Source: Billgrantia lactosivorans
Lineage (GTDB): Bacteria; Pseudomonadota; Gammaproteobacteria; Pseudomonadales; Halomonadaceae
Length of the DNA stretch: 64,000 nt
Reading direction: 5' to 3'
Assembly: GCF_003254665.1 (NCBI RefSeq)
Contig: NZ_QHGY01000002.1
Location: forward strand, 105,514 to 169,513
A program made the position numbers and the translations under genes. Of the stretch, positions 21,843 through 30,177 are shown piece by piece. The notes beneath the pieces are model-generated. The model was given only the letters and a program-made list of their open reading frames with translations, searched no databases and had not been told where the DNA came from. The first letter of the stretch is position 1; each line of letters starts with the position of its first letter.

Positions 21843-22361
21843 TCAGAGCGTTTCGAGGGTGACGTGGTGGTTGGTGAACACGCAGATGTCGGCGGCGATA
21901 TCGAGCGACTTCTCGGTGATCTCCCTGGCCGAGAGATCGGTGTTCTCGAGCAGCGCCCGGGCCGCCGCCAGGGCGAAGTTGCCGCCCGAGCCGATGGCGA
22001 TGATGCCGCGCTCGGGCTCCACCACGTCGCCGTTGCCGGTGATGATCAGCGAGGCGTTCTTGTCCGCCACGGCGAGCAGCGCCTCGAGCCGGCGCAGGGC
22101 GCGGTCGGTGCGCCAGTCCTTGGCCAGCTCCACGGCCGCCTTGACCAGGTTGCCCTGGTACTTCTCCAGCTGCGCCTCGAAGCGCTCGAACAGGGTGAAG
22201 GCGTCGGCGGTGCCGCCGGCGAAGCCCGCCAGCACCTGGCCGCGATAGAGGCGGCGCACCTTGCTGGCGTTGCCCTTCATCACGGTATTGCCCAGCGATA
22301 CCTGGCCGTCGCCGGCCAGGGCAACCTGCTCACCGCGGCGAACGGAAACGATCGTGGTCAT
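21843..22361 (-). CDS. hslV: ATP-dependent protease peptidase subunit HslV
   Basis: Proteasome-like threonine protease of the HslUV complex. It has 172 residues, starting [21 protein letters not shown]; Thr-2 is the nucleophile after Met removal. [16 protein letters not shown] and [18 protein letters not shown] are family signatures. The 5' untranslated region can form a hairpin about 19 bases before the start. The gene leads hslVU, which is heat-inducible in other gammaproteobacteria; I see no good sigma-32 promoter. Confidence 0.98.
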   Translation of the reverse strand: MTTIVSVRRGEQVALAGDGQVSLGNTVMKGNASKVRRLYRGQVLAGFAGGTADAFTLFERFEAQLEKYQGNLVKAAVELAKDWRTDRALRRLEALLAVADKNASLIITGNGDVVEPERGIIAIGSGGNFALAAARALLENTDLSAREITEKSLDIAADICVFTNHHVTLETL

Positions 22362-22379
22362 GGAGAGAACTCCGTAACG

Positions 22380-22395
22380 GGGAGCCGTGGCTCCC
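22380..22395 (-). promoter_or_regulatory. Hairpin in the hslVU 5' untranslated region
   Basis: GGGAGCC and GGCTCCC are separated by two bases, so the stem would open to six pairs with a four-base loop, about 19 bases ahead of the hslV ATG. In E. coli a 5' stem-loop is known to stabilise hslVU mRNA, and this could be the counterpart. Confidence 0.4.
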
Positions 22396-22477
22396 GGTGA
22401 CTTTCGGCGCCCCGGGTCGCGGGGGCCGGACAGGAACGTCCATGCAAGGTGCGGGCGGCGGCAGGCGAATTCAAGCG

Positions 22478-22515
22478 CCGACAGCCCGTCTGGCGCTGCG
22501 CCGGTGGGCTGTCGG
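22478..22515 (-). terminator. Inverted repeat after the SPOR gene
   Basis: CCGACAGCCC (22478-22487) pairs perfectly with GGGCTGTCGG (22506-22515), with a further GGCGC/GCGCC pairing inside. It lies 17 bases beyond the stop of the SPOR gene. No U-tract follows on the minus strand, so it may act as an mRNA end stabiliser or a weak terminator. Confidence 0.4.
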
Positions 22516-22531
22516 TCCGCGCGTTCGCCGC

Positions 22532-23257
22532 TCAGTTGGTGGCGCGGTGGCGCAGCGGCGTGATCCCCTGGGTGGTCATCAGGTCCTCGGCGCGGTTGAG
22601 TTCCCGGGTGTCGTCGTAGGGCCCCACCATCACCCGGTGCCAGGTCTCGCCGTCGGCGGACTGCACCTGGCTGACCTGGGCCACCAGGCTCAGGTTGCGC
22701 AGGCGCTCGCGCAGCTGCTCGGCATCCTCCGGCTGGCGAAACGAGGCCGCCTGCAGCATGTAGCGTGTGCCCGCCGTCGCCTCCGCTTCGCTGGCGGGGG
22801 TGGCGTTCACCTCGTCGCGCTGATTGGCGGCGATCACCTGGGCGATGGGGTCCTCGGCCGGCGTCGACTCGCTGGCGGCGTTGGCGTCGATGGGCGGCGG
22901 CACCTCGACCGTCGGCTCGGGCGGCGAGGCGGTCGAGGCGACCTCCTGGGGCGCCACGACTTCCTCGGGGAGCAGGGTGTAGAACTCGAAGGTGGGCATG
23001 GGCGGCTCACGCGGTTCGACGGTCGGCGCGGGTTCGCTCACCTCCGTGGGGGGGCGCGGGAGCAGCTTGGCCAGCGGCGAGTCGCTGCCCGCCTGCCACG
23101 GTGCGGTACCGTGCTGGTGCTGGGCCAGCAGGAAGCCCGCGACGATGCCGCCCAGCCCCCACAGCCAGCCGGGCAGGCGGAAGCCCTGGCGCCGGGCGGG
23201 AGCGCGCTTGCGGCTGGTGGTGGCGCCACGTTTCTTGGGCGTGCGACGGGCGGCCAT
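22532..23257 (-). CDS. SPOR-domain protein (FtsN-like)
   Basis: A bitopic inner-membrane protein of 241 residues. It has a basic cytoplasmic N-terminus ([16 protein letters not shown]), one membrane helix (about residues 31-46, [16 protein letters not shown]), and a long Pro/Glu/Ala-rich periplasmic linker (about 50-160). The C-terminal SPOR domain ([21 protein letters not shown] ... WHRVMVGPY) binds denuded peptidoglycan at the septum. Architecture is that of FtsN, and the gene follows argS by 3 bases, as in Pseudomonas, but it lacks clear essential-FtsN motifs, so I leave the symbol blank. Confidence 0.85.
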   Translation of the reverse strand: MAARRTPKKRGATTSRKRAPARRQGFRLPGWLWGLGGIVAGFLLAQHQHGTAPWQAGSDSPLAKLLPRPPTEVSEPAPTVEPREPPMPTFEFYTLLPEEVVAPQEVASTASPPEPTVEVPPPIDANAASESTPAEDPIAQVIAANQRDEVNATPASEAEATAGTRYMLQAASFRQPEDAEQLRERLRNLSLVAQVSQVQSADGETWHRVMVGPYDDTRELNRAEDLMTTQGITPLRHRATN

Positions 23258-23260
23258 GGT

Positions 23261-24946
23261 CTACATCTCCTCCGGGGCGCTGACGCCCAGCAGGTCGAGG
23301 CCGTTGCGCAGCACCTGGCGCGTGGCCAGGCCCAGCGCCAGGCGGGCGTTGCGCCGCTCGTCGTCGTCGACCATGACCTTCACCGCGTTGTAGCAGGAGT
23401 GGAACTCGGCGGCGAGGTCGAGCAGGTACTGGGCCACCTGTTGCGGTTCGCGCGACGCCGCGGCGTGATCGACCACCTCGGGGAAGCGCGCCAGCCGGTT
23501 CATCACCGCCTTCTCCTGGTCCTCCTCGAGCCTCGCCAGGCTGACCATCGCCAGGTCGTGGTCGAAGCCGAGTCCCTGCGCCTGGGCCTTGCGCAGCATG
23601 CTGCAGACCCGGGCGTGGGCGTACTGCACGTAGTAGACCGGGTTGTCGTTGGACTGCGAGCGGGCCAGGTCGATGTCGAAGGTGAGCTGCGAGTCGGCGC
23701 GGCGCGCGGCGAGGAAGAAGCGCGTGGCGTCGCGGCCGACCTCGTCGATCAGGTCGCGCACGGTGACGTAGCTGCCGGCGCGCTTGGAGAGCTTCACCTC
23801 CACGCCGGAGCGGGTCACCATCACCATCTGGTGCAGCACGTAGTCGGGCCAACCCTGGGGAATGCCTGCCTCCAGCGCCTGCAGGCCGGCGCGTACCCGG
23901 GTCACGGTGGAGTGGTGATCGGCGCCCTGCTCGTTGATCACGCTCTCGAAGCCGCGCTGCCACTTGTTCAGGTGGTAGGCCACGTCGGGCAGGAAATAGG
24001 TGTAGCTGCCGTCGGACTTGCGCATCACCCGATCCTTGTCGTCGCCGAAATCGGTGGTGCGCAGCCACAGCGCGCCGTCCTGCTCGTAGGTGTGGCCCTT
24101 CTCGATCAGGCGCTGGACCACCTCCTCGACCTTGCCCTCGCGGTAGAGCGAGGACTCGAGGAAATAGACGTCGAAGGAGACGCCGAAGGCCTTGAGGTCC
24201 AGGTCCTGCTCGCGGCGCAGCCAGGCCACGGCGAACTCGCGGATGGCGTTGAGATCCTCGGGGTCGGCCTTGGCGACGACGTGGCGATCGTCGGCATGCA
24301 CCGTCTCGCCGGCCAGGTAGTCGTTGGCCACCTCGACGATGTAGTCGCCGCGGTAGCCGTCCTCGGGCCAGCCGTCGTCGTCGGGCGTGAGGCCCTTGGC
24401 GCGGGCCTGCACCGACAGCGCCAGGTTGGCGATCTGGGCGCCGGCGTCGTTGTAGTAGAACTCGCGGGTGACGTCGTGGCCGGTGGCCTCGAGCAGCCGC
24501 GCGATGCAGTCGCCGATGGCCGCGCCGCGGCCGTGGCCCACGTGCAGCGGCCCGGTGGGGTTGGCGGAGACGAACTCGACCTGGACCTTCTGTCCGCGCC
24601 CGGTCAGGCTGCGGCCGAAGGCATCGCCGGCGTCGAGCACCTGGCGCACGATCTGGGCGGCGGCGTCGGTGGCGGTGAAGAAATTGATGAAGCCGGGGCC
24701 GGCGATCTCCACCTTCTCCACGGCATCGCTCGCGGGCAGCGCCGCGATCAGCGCCTCGGCCAGTTCCCGGGGCTTGCGGCCGGCCGGCTTGGCCAGCATC
24801 AGCGCCAGGTTGCTGGCGTAGTCGCCGTGGGCCTTGTCCTTGGTCGGGTCGACCTTGATGGTCGGCGCGGTGTCGGCGGGCAGCGTGCCCTGCTGCTTGA
24901 GCGTGTCGAGGGCGTTCTCGAGCAGGGAGATGATCGTCTCTTTCAT
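23261..24946 (-). CDS. argS: Arginyl-tRNA synthetase
   Basis: Class I synthetase that charges tRNA-Arg. From ATG 24946 it has 561 residues (E. coli 577), starting [38 protein letters not shown] contains the HIGH motif as HVGHGRG. The KMSKS position reads KLSKRAGSY, as usual for ArgS. The C-terminal anticodon-binding DALR domain ends [11 protein letters not shown] longer frame upstream has no conserved residues. Two tRNA-Arg(ACG) genes, substrates of this enzyme, are at the far end of the window. Confidence 0.98.
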   Translation of the reverse strand: MKETIISLLENALDTLKQQGTLPADTAPTIKVDPTKDKAHGDYASNLALMLAKPAGRKPRELAEALIAALPASDAVEKVEIAGPGFINFFTATDAAAQIVRQVLDAGDAFGRSLTGRGQKVQVEFVSANPTGPLHVGHGRGAAIGDCIARLLEATGHDVTREFYYNDAGAQIANLALSVQARAKGLTPDDDGWPEDGYRGDYIVEVANDYLAGETVHADDRHVVAKADPEDLNAIREFAVAWLRREQDLDLKAFGVSFDVYFLESSLYREGKVEEVVQRLIEKGHTYEQDGALWLRTTDFGDDKDRVMRKSDGSYTYFLPDVAYHLNKWQRGFESVINEQGADHHSTVTRVRAGLQALEAGIPQGWPDYVLHQMVMVTRSGVEVKLSKRAGSYVTVRDLIDEVGRDATRFFLAARRADSQLTFDIDLARSQSNDNPVYYVQYAHARVCSMLRKAQAQGLGFDHDLAMVSLARLEEDQEKAVMNRLARFPEVVDHAAASREPQQVAQYLLDLAAEFHSCYNAVKVMVDDDERRNARLALGLATRQVLRNGLDLLGVSAPEEM

Positions 24947-25084
24947 GAAGCGGTTATGTCCTGTAGCGGCGGGCGCACGAGGTGACGACGAAGCCTGAGG
25001 CACTCGCGAACGAAAAGGCGCGGCCACGAAAGTTGGGCTGGTCGGCCATTATCGGCAATTGTGCCGACGCTTTAAAGGCCGCGT

Positions 25085-27319
25085 TCAGCTCAGGGTCTGC
25101 GGGTCGACGTCCAGCGACCAGCGCACCCGGCGCGCCTCGGGGCACGCCTCCAGCCAGGCGGTGAGGCGGGCACAGGCGGCGTGCAGCTGGCTGCGCCGCC
25201 CGGCGCTGAGCATCAGCTGGACATGGTAGCGGTTCTGGCGCCGCTCCATGGGCGCCGGTACCGGCCCCAGGCAGCTCACGTCGGGGGCGTGGCCGGCGTT
25301 CCACTGGCGCAGCATGGCCGCCGCTTCGCGGCCCAGGGCGGTGGCCGTCTCCTCGCGGGGGCTCTCGAGGCGCAGCAGGGCGAGGAAGCGGAAGGGGGGC
25401 AGGGCGGCGGCGCGGCGCTCGGCAAGCAGCTGCTCGGCCAGGGCATCGTAGCCGCGCCCGGCGAGCAGCCGCAGGTGCGGGTCGTCGGTGTGCAGGGTCT
25501 GCACCAGTACGCGTCCCGGGTGTGAGGCACGCCCGGCGCGGCCCGCCACCTGCACCAGCAGCTGGGCGCTGTGCTCCAGGGCGCGAAAGTCGCTGGCGTA
25601 GAGCCCGGCGTCGGCGTTGACCACCACCACCAGGGTGACGTGGGGCAGGTGGTGCCCCTTGGCCAGCATCTGGGTGCCCACCAGCAGGCAGGGCGCACCG
25701 CGCCTGATCTCGCCGAGCACCTGCTCGAAGGCGTCGCGGCGGCGTGTGCTGTCGCGGTCGATGCGATGCACCGGCAGCTTGGGGAAGAGCGCCGCCAGGG
25801 TCTCCTCGGTGCGTTCGGTGCCGCTGCCCAGCGGGCGCAGGTCGGCGCTGCCGCACTCGGGGCAGGCGTCCGGCACCGGGCGGTGCTTGTCGCAGTGGTG
25901 GCAGGCTAGCACCGCCGGCTGGCGGTGCAGGGTCATGCGGGCGTCGCAGTGGTCGCAGTCGGCCAGCCAGCCGCAGGCGTGGCAGGCCAGGGTGGGGGCG
26001 AAGCCGCGGCGGTTGATGAACACCAGCACCTGATGCCCGGCCGCGAGGGTCTCGCGGATCGCCTCGATCGCCGGCGGGATCAGCCCGCCCTGGCGCGGCC
26101 GGCCGCGCAGGTCGATGAGCTCCAGCCGGGCCGGGGCATGGCGGCTGGCGCGCTGGGTCAGGCGCAGGTGGCGGTAGTTGCCGCGCTCGGCGTGGTAGAG
26201 GCTCTCCAGCGATGGCGTGGCGCTGCCCAGCACGAGGGGAATGGCGTGATGCTTGGCGCGAGCCACGGCGAGATCGCGGGCATGGTAGCGCAGCCCCTCC
26301 TGCTGCTTGAACGAGCCGTCGTGCTCCTCGTCGACGATGATCGCGCCGGGTCGCGCCAGCGGCGTGAAGATCGCCGAGCGGGTGCCGATCACGATCGGCG
26401 CCCGGCCGCTGGCCACCGCCTCCCAGGCGTCGAGTCGCTCGTTGTCGGTGAGTCCCGAGTGCAGCGCCACCACGGGGACCCGGAAACGGCTGCGGAAGCG
26501 GGCCAGGGTCTGCGGCGTCAGGCCGATCTCGGGCACCAGCAGCAGCGCCTGGCGGCCGCGGGCGACCACGGCCTCGATCAATTGCAGGTAGACCTCGGTC
26601 TTGCCGCTGCCGGTGACCCCGTGCAGCAGGCAGGGGTGAAAGGCGTCGAGACGCTCATGAATGGCCGCCAGCGCCTGGGCCTGCTCGCGATTGAGCGGCA
26701 GCGCCGGTTCGGCGAGCAGCCCGGCGGTGGCTGGCTCGGCGGCGGTCAGCGGCGTCTCGTGCCGAGCGACCTGCCCCTTCGCCACCAGCGCGAGCAGCTG
26801 CTCGCGGGAGAAGCCCTGGGCCACTATCGCTTGCGTAGGCAAGCCGTGCGGGTGCTGGCGCAACATGGCCAGCAGTTCGGCCTGGCGCGGCGCCCTGCGC
26901 AGGCGTGCGTCGTCCTCGCCGGGAGGCGGCAGGGCCTGCCAGCGCTCGCGCATGCGCCCGGCCAGGGGGCGGCCCTGGCGCAGCAGCACGGGCATCGCCT
27001 GGTGCAGCGTGTCGCCGAGCGAGTGCTGGTAGTAGCGCGCGGTGAAACGGCACAGCCACAGCCAGTCCTCGGGCAGCGGCTCGGCGTCCAGCCAGGCCTC
27101 CACCGCTTTCAGCTGCTCCAGCGGGAAGTCGCTGCGCTCGCCGCACTCCATTACCACGCCGACGACCTGGCGGCGGCCGAACGGCACGCGCACTCGCAGC
27201 CCGGCGCGCCACCCTCCGGGCGGGGCCTCGCGGCCCGGGCGATAGTCGAACAGGCGTCTCAGCGGCGTGGGCACCGCCACGCGCAGCACGCGCGGCGGCG
27301 GTGGGAAGGGATCGGGCAA
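25085..27319 (-). CDS. priA: Primosomal protein N' (replication restart helicase PriA)
   Basis: 3'-to-5' DNA helicase that reloads the replisome at collapsed forks. It has 744 residues (E. coli 732). The order is an N-terminal DNA-binding domain (VAVPTPLRRLFDYRPG), Walker A GVTGSGKTEVYLQLIEA, the DEEHDGSFKQQEGLRYHARD box, and helicase motifs IV-VI including QMLAKGHHLPHVTLV and QVAGRAGRASHPGRVLVQT. Between the helicase lobes are eight zinc-binding cysteines in CxxC pairs. It is divergent from rpmE, upstream of argS on the same strand. Confidence 0.98.
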   Translation of the reverse strand: MPDPFPPPPRVLRVAVPTPLRRLFDYRPGREAPPGGWRAGLRVRVPFGRRQVVGVVMECGERSDFPLEQLKAVEAWLDAEPLPEDWLWLCRFTARYYQHSLGDTLHQAMPVLLRQGRPLAGRMRERWQALPPPGEDDARLRRAPRQAELLAMLRQHPHGLPTQAIVAQGFSREQLLALVAKGQVARHETPLTAAEPATAGLLAEPALPLNREQAQALAAIHERLDAFHPCLLHGVTGSGKTEVYLQLIEAVVARGRQALLLVPEIGLTPQTLARFRSRFRVPVVALHSGLTDNERLDAWEAVASGRAPIVIGTRSAIFTPLARPGAIIVDEEHDGSFKQQEGLRYHARDLAVARAKHHAIPLVLGSATPSLESLYHAERGNYRHLRLTQRASRHAPARLELIDLRGRPRQGGLIPPAIEAIRETLAAGHQVLVFINRRGFAPTLACHACGWLADCDHCDARMTLHRQPAVLACHHCDKHRPVPDACPECGSADLRPLGSGTERTEETLAALFPKLPVHRIDRDSTRRRDAFEQVLGEIRRGAPCLLVGTQMLAKGHHLPHVTLVVVVNADAGLYASDFRALEHSAQLLVQVAGRAGRASHPGRVLVQTLHTDDPHLRLLAGRGYDALAEQLLAERRAAALPPFRFLALLRLESPREETATALGREAAAMLRQWNAGHAPDVSCLGPVPAPMERRQNRYHVQLMLSAGRRSQLHAACARLTAWLEACPEARRVRWSLDVDPQTLS

Positions 27320-27348
27320 TTGGCCTCCGGCATCGACTCTGCTAGAAT
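27320..27348 (+). promoter_or_regulatory. Putative sigma-70 promoter of rpmE
   Basis: TTGGCC (27320-27325), exactly 17 bases, TAGAAT (27343-27348), in the gap divergent to priA and about 140 bases before the rpmE start. The resulting leader is long, which is common for ribosomal-protein genes. Confidence 0.6.
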
Positions 27349-27495
27349 GTCCGGCCGTCGTGGCGCCTGGCTCTCGAGGCAGGCCTGGCGGCTACCGGTT
27401 GGTTGAACGACTTGACGAATAGCGACGACAGACAACCCCGTATGCGGTGCCTGGCAATGGATCAGGTGGCGGCATACCGCTCCATGAGGCTCAAG

Positions 27496-27711
27496 ATGAA
27501 ACAAGGTATTCACCCGGATTACAAGATGGTCACCGCGACTTGCTCCTGCGGTGCCACCTTCGAGGTCGGCACCACCGCCGGCCATGACCTGTCGCTGGAC
27601 GTCTGCTCCCAGTGCCACCCCTTCTACACCGGCAAGCAGAAGCAGGCGACCACCGGCGGTCGTGTCGAGCGCTTCAACAAGCGCTTCGGTGCCGCCATCA
27701 AGCGTGGCTGA
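27496..27711 (+). CDS. rpmE: 50S ribosomal protein L31, zinc-binding (C+) form
   Basis: Ribosomal protein of the large subunit that bridges to the small subunit. It has 71 residues, starting [20 protein letters not shown] after AAG-rich sequence. The C+ type keeps its zinc cysteines (CSCG near residue 16 and CSQC near residue 37). ATG 27496 was chosen because it matches the invariant family N-terminus; an open frame continues about 30 codons upstream without conservation. A good terminator follows. Confidence 0.98.
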   Translation: MKQGIHPDYKMVTATCSCGATFEVGTTAGHDLSLDVCSQCHPFYTGKQKQATTGGRVERFNKRFGAAIKRG

Positions 27712-27741
27712 TTCGCTCCCGCTGCGGTCACGCAACGCTGG

Positions 27742-27766
27742 AAAACCCGCCGACATGGCGGGTTTT
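27742..27766 (+). terminator. rpmE intrinsic terminator
   Basis: AAAACCCGCC (27742-27751) and GGCGGGTTTT (27757-27766) enclose GACAT. The second arm ends in TTTT and is followed by CTGTTTGTG. Confidence 0.85.
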
Positions 27767-27900
27767 CTGTTTGTGTCGGAAGATGGCGGCGGGCGGCTGC
27801 GATAAGGAAAGGGTTATGGAGGTGGCGCCTGGCATAAGTTGCAGCAAATGGTGGCGAAAGGCGTCGAACGAGCGTTCAAAAGCGCCGAACGGGGCGGCTG

Positions 27901-27929
27901 TTGAGTAATGGAAGGTTTTTCTATATTGT
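27901..27929 (+). promoter_or_regulatory. Putative promoter of malic enzyme
   Basis: TTGAGT (27901-27906), a 17-base spacer and TATTGT (27924-27929) lie about 40 bases before the malic enzyme start, in a locally AT-richer stretch. Confidence 0.45.
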
Positions 27930-27968
27930 AGGTGGCCCTTCCCCAAGTATGGATACCGGATTCTCAGC

Positions 27969-29240
27969 ATGACAGACGCCAAGAAGCAGGCAGCGCTGGA
28001 TTATCACGCCAAGCCCATCCCCGGAAAGCTCTCCGTGGAGCTGACCAAGCCCACCGCTACCGCTCGTGATCTCTCCCTTGCCTACAGTCCTGGTGTCGCC
28101 GAGCCAGTGCGCGAGATCGCGCGCGACCCGGAGAACGCCTACCGCTACACCGCCAAGGGCAACCTGGTGGCGGTGATTTCCGACGGCAGCGCCATCCTCG
28201 GCCTGGGCAACCTCGGCCCGCTGGCGAGCAAGCCGGTCATGGAGGGCAAGGGCGTGCTGTTCAAGTGTTTCGCCGGCATCAACTCGGTGGACATCGAAGT
28301 GAACGCCGAGAGCCCGCAGGCGTTCATCGACACCGTGGCCCGCATTGCCGATACCTGGGGCGGCATCAACCTCGAGGACATCAAGGCGCCCGAGTGCTTC
28401 GAGATCGAGCAGGCGCTGATCGAGCAGTGCAGCATCCCCGTCTTTCATGACGACCAGCACGGCACCGCCATCGTCACGGCGGCCGGCATGCTCAACGCTC
28501 TGGAGATCGCCGGCAAGCGCCTCGAGGAGGCCAGGATCGTCTGCCTGGGGGCCGGGGCGGCGGCCATCGCCTGCATGAAGCTGCTGGTGGCCTGTGGCGC
28601 CCGCTCGGAGAACCTGGTGATGCTGGACCGGCGCGGCGTGATTCACGCCGGCCGCGAGGGGCTCAACCCCTACAAGGCGATGTTCGCGGTGGAAACCGAC
28701 AAGCGCACGCTGGACGACGCCATCGATGGCGCCGACGTCTTCATCGGGCTCTCCGGGCCCAACCTGATGACCGCCGAGCACATGCGCAAGATGGCGCCGA
28801 ACCCCATCGTCTTCGCCTGCACCAACCCCGACCCGGAAATCCATCCCGACGTGGCGCGGGAGGCGCGGCCCGACGTCATCATGGCCACCGGGCGCTCCGA
28901 TTACCCCAACCAGGTCAACAACGTGCTGGGCTTTCCCTTCATCTTCCGCGGGGCGCTGGACGTGCGCGCCACGCGCATCAACGAGGAGATGAAGATCGCC
29001 GCCGTCCATGCGCTCAAGGACCTGGCGCGGGAGCCGGTGCCCCAGGCGGTGCTCGACGCCTACGAGCGTGACCACATGACGTTCGGCCCCGAGTACATCA
29101 TTCCCACTCCGGTCGACGTGCGCCTGCTGGAGCGCATCCCCGCGGCCGTGGCCCAGGCGGCGGTGGACTCCGGCGTGGCGCGCCGCCCCTACCCGGCCCA
29201 CTACCCCCTGAAGACGGTGGACGACGTCTACGGCGGCTGA
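27969..29240 (+). CDS. maeB: NADP-dependent malic enzyme, short form
   Basis: Oxidatively decarboxylates malate to pyruvate and supplies NADPH. It has 423 residues, that is, only the malic-enzyme part of the MaeB group; the C-terminal phosphotransacetylase-like domain of the roughly 760-residue E. coli MaeB is absent. [14 protein letters not shown] and [23 protein letters not shown] form the substrate region. [10 protein letters not shown] contains metal ligands, and [15 protein letters not shown] is the Rossmann nucleotide motif. The gene has a terminator of its own. Cofactor preference is inferred from family membership only. Confidence 0.92.
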   Translation: MTDAKKQAALDYHAKPIPGKLSVELTKPTATARDLSLAYSPGVAEPVREIARDPENAYRYTAKGNLVAVISDGSAILGLGNLGPLASKPVMEGKGVLFKCFAGINSVDIEVNAESPQAFIDTVARIADTWGGINLEDIKAPECFEIEQALIEQCSIPVFHDDQHGTAIVTAAGMLNALEIAGKRLEEARIVCLGAGAAAIACMKLLVACGARSENLVMLDRRGVIHAGREGLNPYKAMFAVETDKRTLDDAIDGADVFIGLSGPNLMTAEHMRKMAPNPIVFACTNPDPEIHPDVAREARPDVIMATGRSDYPNQVNNVLGFPFIFRGALDVRATRINEEMKIAAVHALKDLAREPVPQAVLDAYERDHMTFGPEYIIPTPVDVRLLERIPAAVAQAAVDSGVARRPYPAHYPLKTVDDVYGG

Positions 29241-29265
29241 GGCCGGGAATTCCACGCCACATGCA

Positions 29266-29293
29266 AGCGCGCCGGCCCAAGGGCCGGCGCGCT
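29266..29293 (+). terminator. GC-rich hairpin after malic enzyme
   Basis: AGCGCGCCGGCCC and GGGCCGGCGCGCT form an almost continuous palindrome with a loop of a few bases, 26 bases after the stop. TGCGTTC follows, a weak U-tract. It sits between convergent genes and could serve both strands. Confidence 0.6.
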
Positions 29294-29319
29294 GCGTTCA
29301 GACGTGGCATGTCGCGGCC

Positions 29320-30066
29320 TCACCAGGTGTACAGCAGGGTCACGTTGCTGGTGTGGTCGGTGCGGGCGTCGGCGATCTCGGGCGGGTTGGAGTTGTGCTT
29401 GATCTCGTGGGAGAGGCGCAGCGACAGGCGCGAGTTGAGCCGGGCGGTGAGCGAGGATACCGAGCGCGAGGTGGTGTTCTCGTCGGTCGCCTCCACCGAC
29501 AACTCCTGGCGCACGTTCGAGTAATCGGAGAGCGTCCACTGATAGTCGAGGGCGCTGTAGGCCACGCCGAGGCTGTCGTTCTCTTCGCCCTCGACCCGAT
29601 CATGGCGAAACCCGGGGCCGCCTTCGAGCGAGAGGCGGTGCCGGTCGGTATCGATGACGTCGCGTCCGTAGCCGCCGATGGTGGTGACCTGCTGGTCGTA
29701 GCCGCTGAAACGGTCCTTCTCCCAGCGGGCGAAGCCGAACAGGTAGTGCGGCCCGTCGAAATCGTAGCGCTCCCGCCCCGAGAGCAGGTACTGCTCGGCG
29801 CTGGTCTCGCCGTCGCGGGCCACGTTGCGGACCTCGCCGCGCAGGGTGTGGGTCAGGCGCCCCGTCAGCCAGGTCAGCCGGCTCTTGCCGATCAGGGTCT
29901 GGCTGTCGGTATTGCCGGAGAGGTGGGTGTAGCCGAGCTCGGCTTCGCCGCTGAAGGTGGGGCTGTCCTCCTCGGGTGGGGGAGGTGCATAGAACACGCT
30001 GGCGGCGAGGGCGGCGCCCGGCAAGAGCATCAGGCCTATGAGGCTCCATGGGGTCAGTCGTGGCAT
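29320..30066 (-). CDS. DUF481 outer-membrane beta-barrel protein (YdiY-like)
   Basis: A 248-residue exported protein. The signal peptide ends at about residue 21 (LIGLMLLPGAALAA). The rest alternates polar and hydrophobic residues in short strands, contains GEAELGYTHLSGNTDSQTLIGKS at the start of the barrel, and ends in a C-terminal aromatic (LLYTW), the usual signature for outer-membrane insertion. This agrees with the DUF481 family, whose E. coli member YdiY is acid-inducible; the function is unknown. It lies between convergent malic enzyme and ponA, on the ponA strand. Confidence 0.85.
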   Translation of the reverse strand: MPRLTPWSLIGLMLLPGAALAASVFYAPPPPEEDSPTFSGEAELGYTHLSGNTDSQTLIGKSRLTWLTGRLTHTLRGEVRNVARDGETSAEQYLLSGRERYDFDGPHYLFGFARWEKDRFSGYDQQVTTIGGYGRDVIDTDRHRLSLEGGPGFRHDRVEGEENDSLGVAYSALDYQWTLSDYSNVRQELSVEATDENTTSRSVSSLTARLNSRLSLRLSHEIKHNSNPPEIADARTDHTSNVTLLYTW

Positions 30067-30177
30067 GGCAACGAACCTGTCCTGTTGTCCCGGTAACGGG
30101 CCGCCTCGATGGGCGGCTGTCTGGCGGTTGGCAAGACGGCAGGCGGCGTCCCTGCCGCCCCCTGGCGTACCTTTCGC

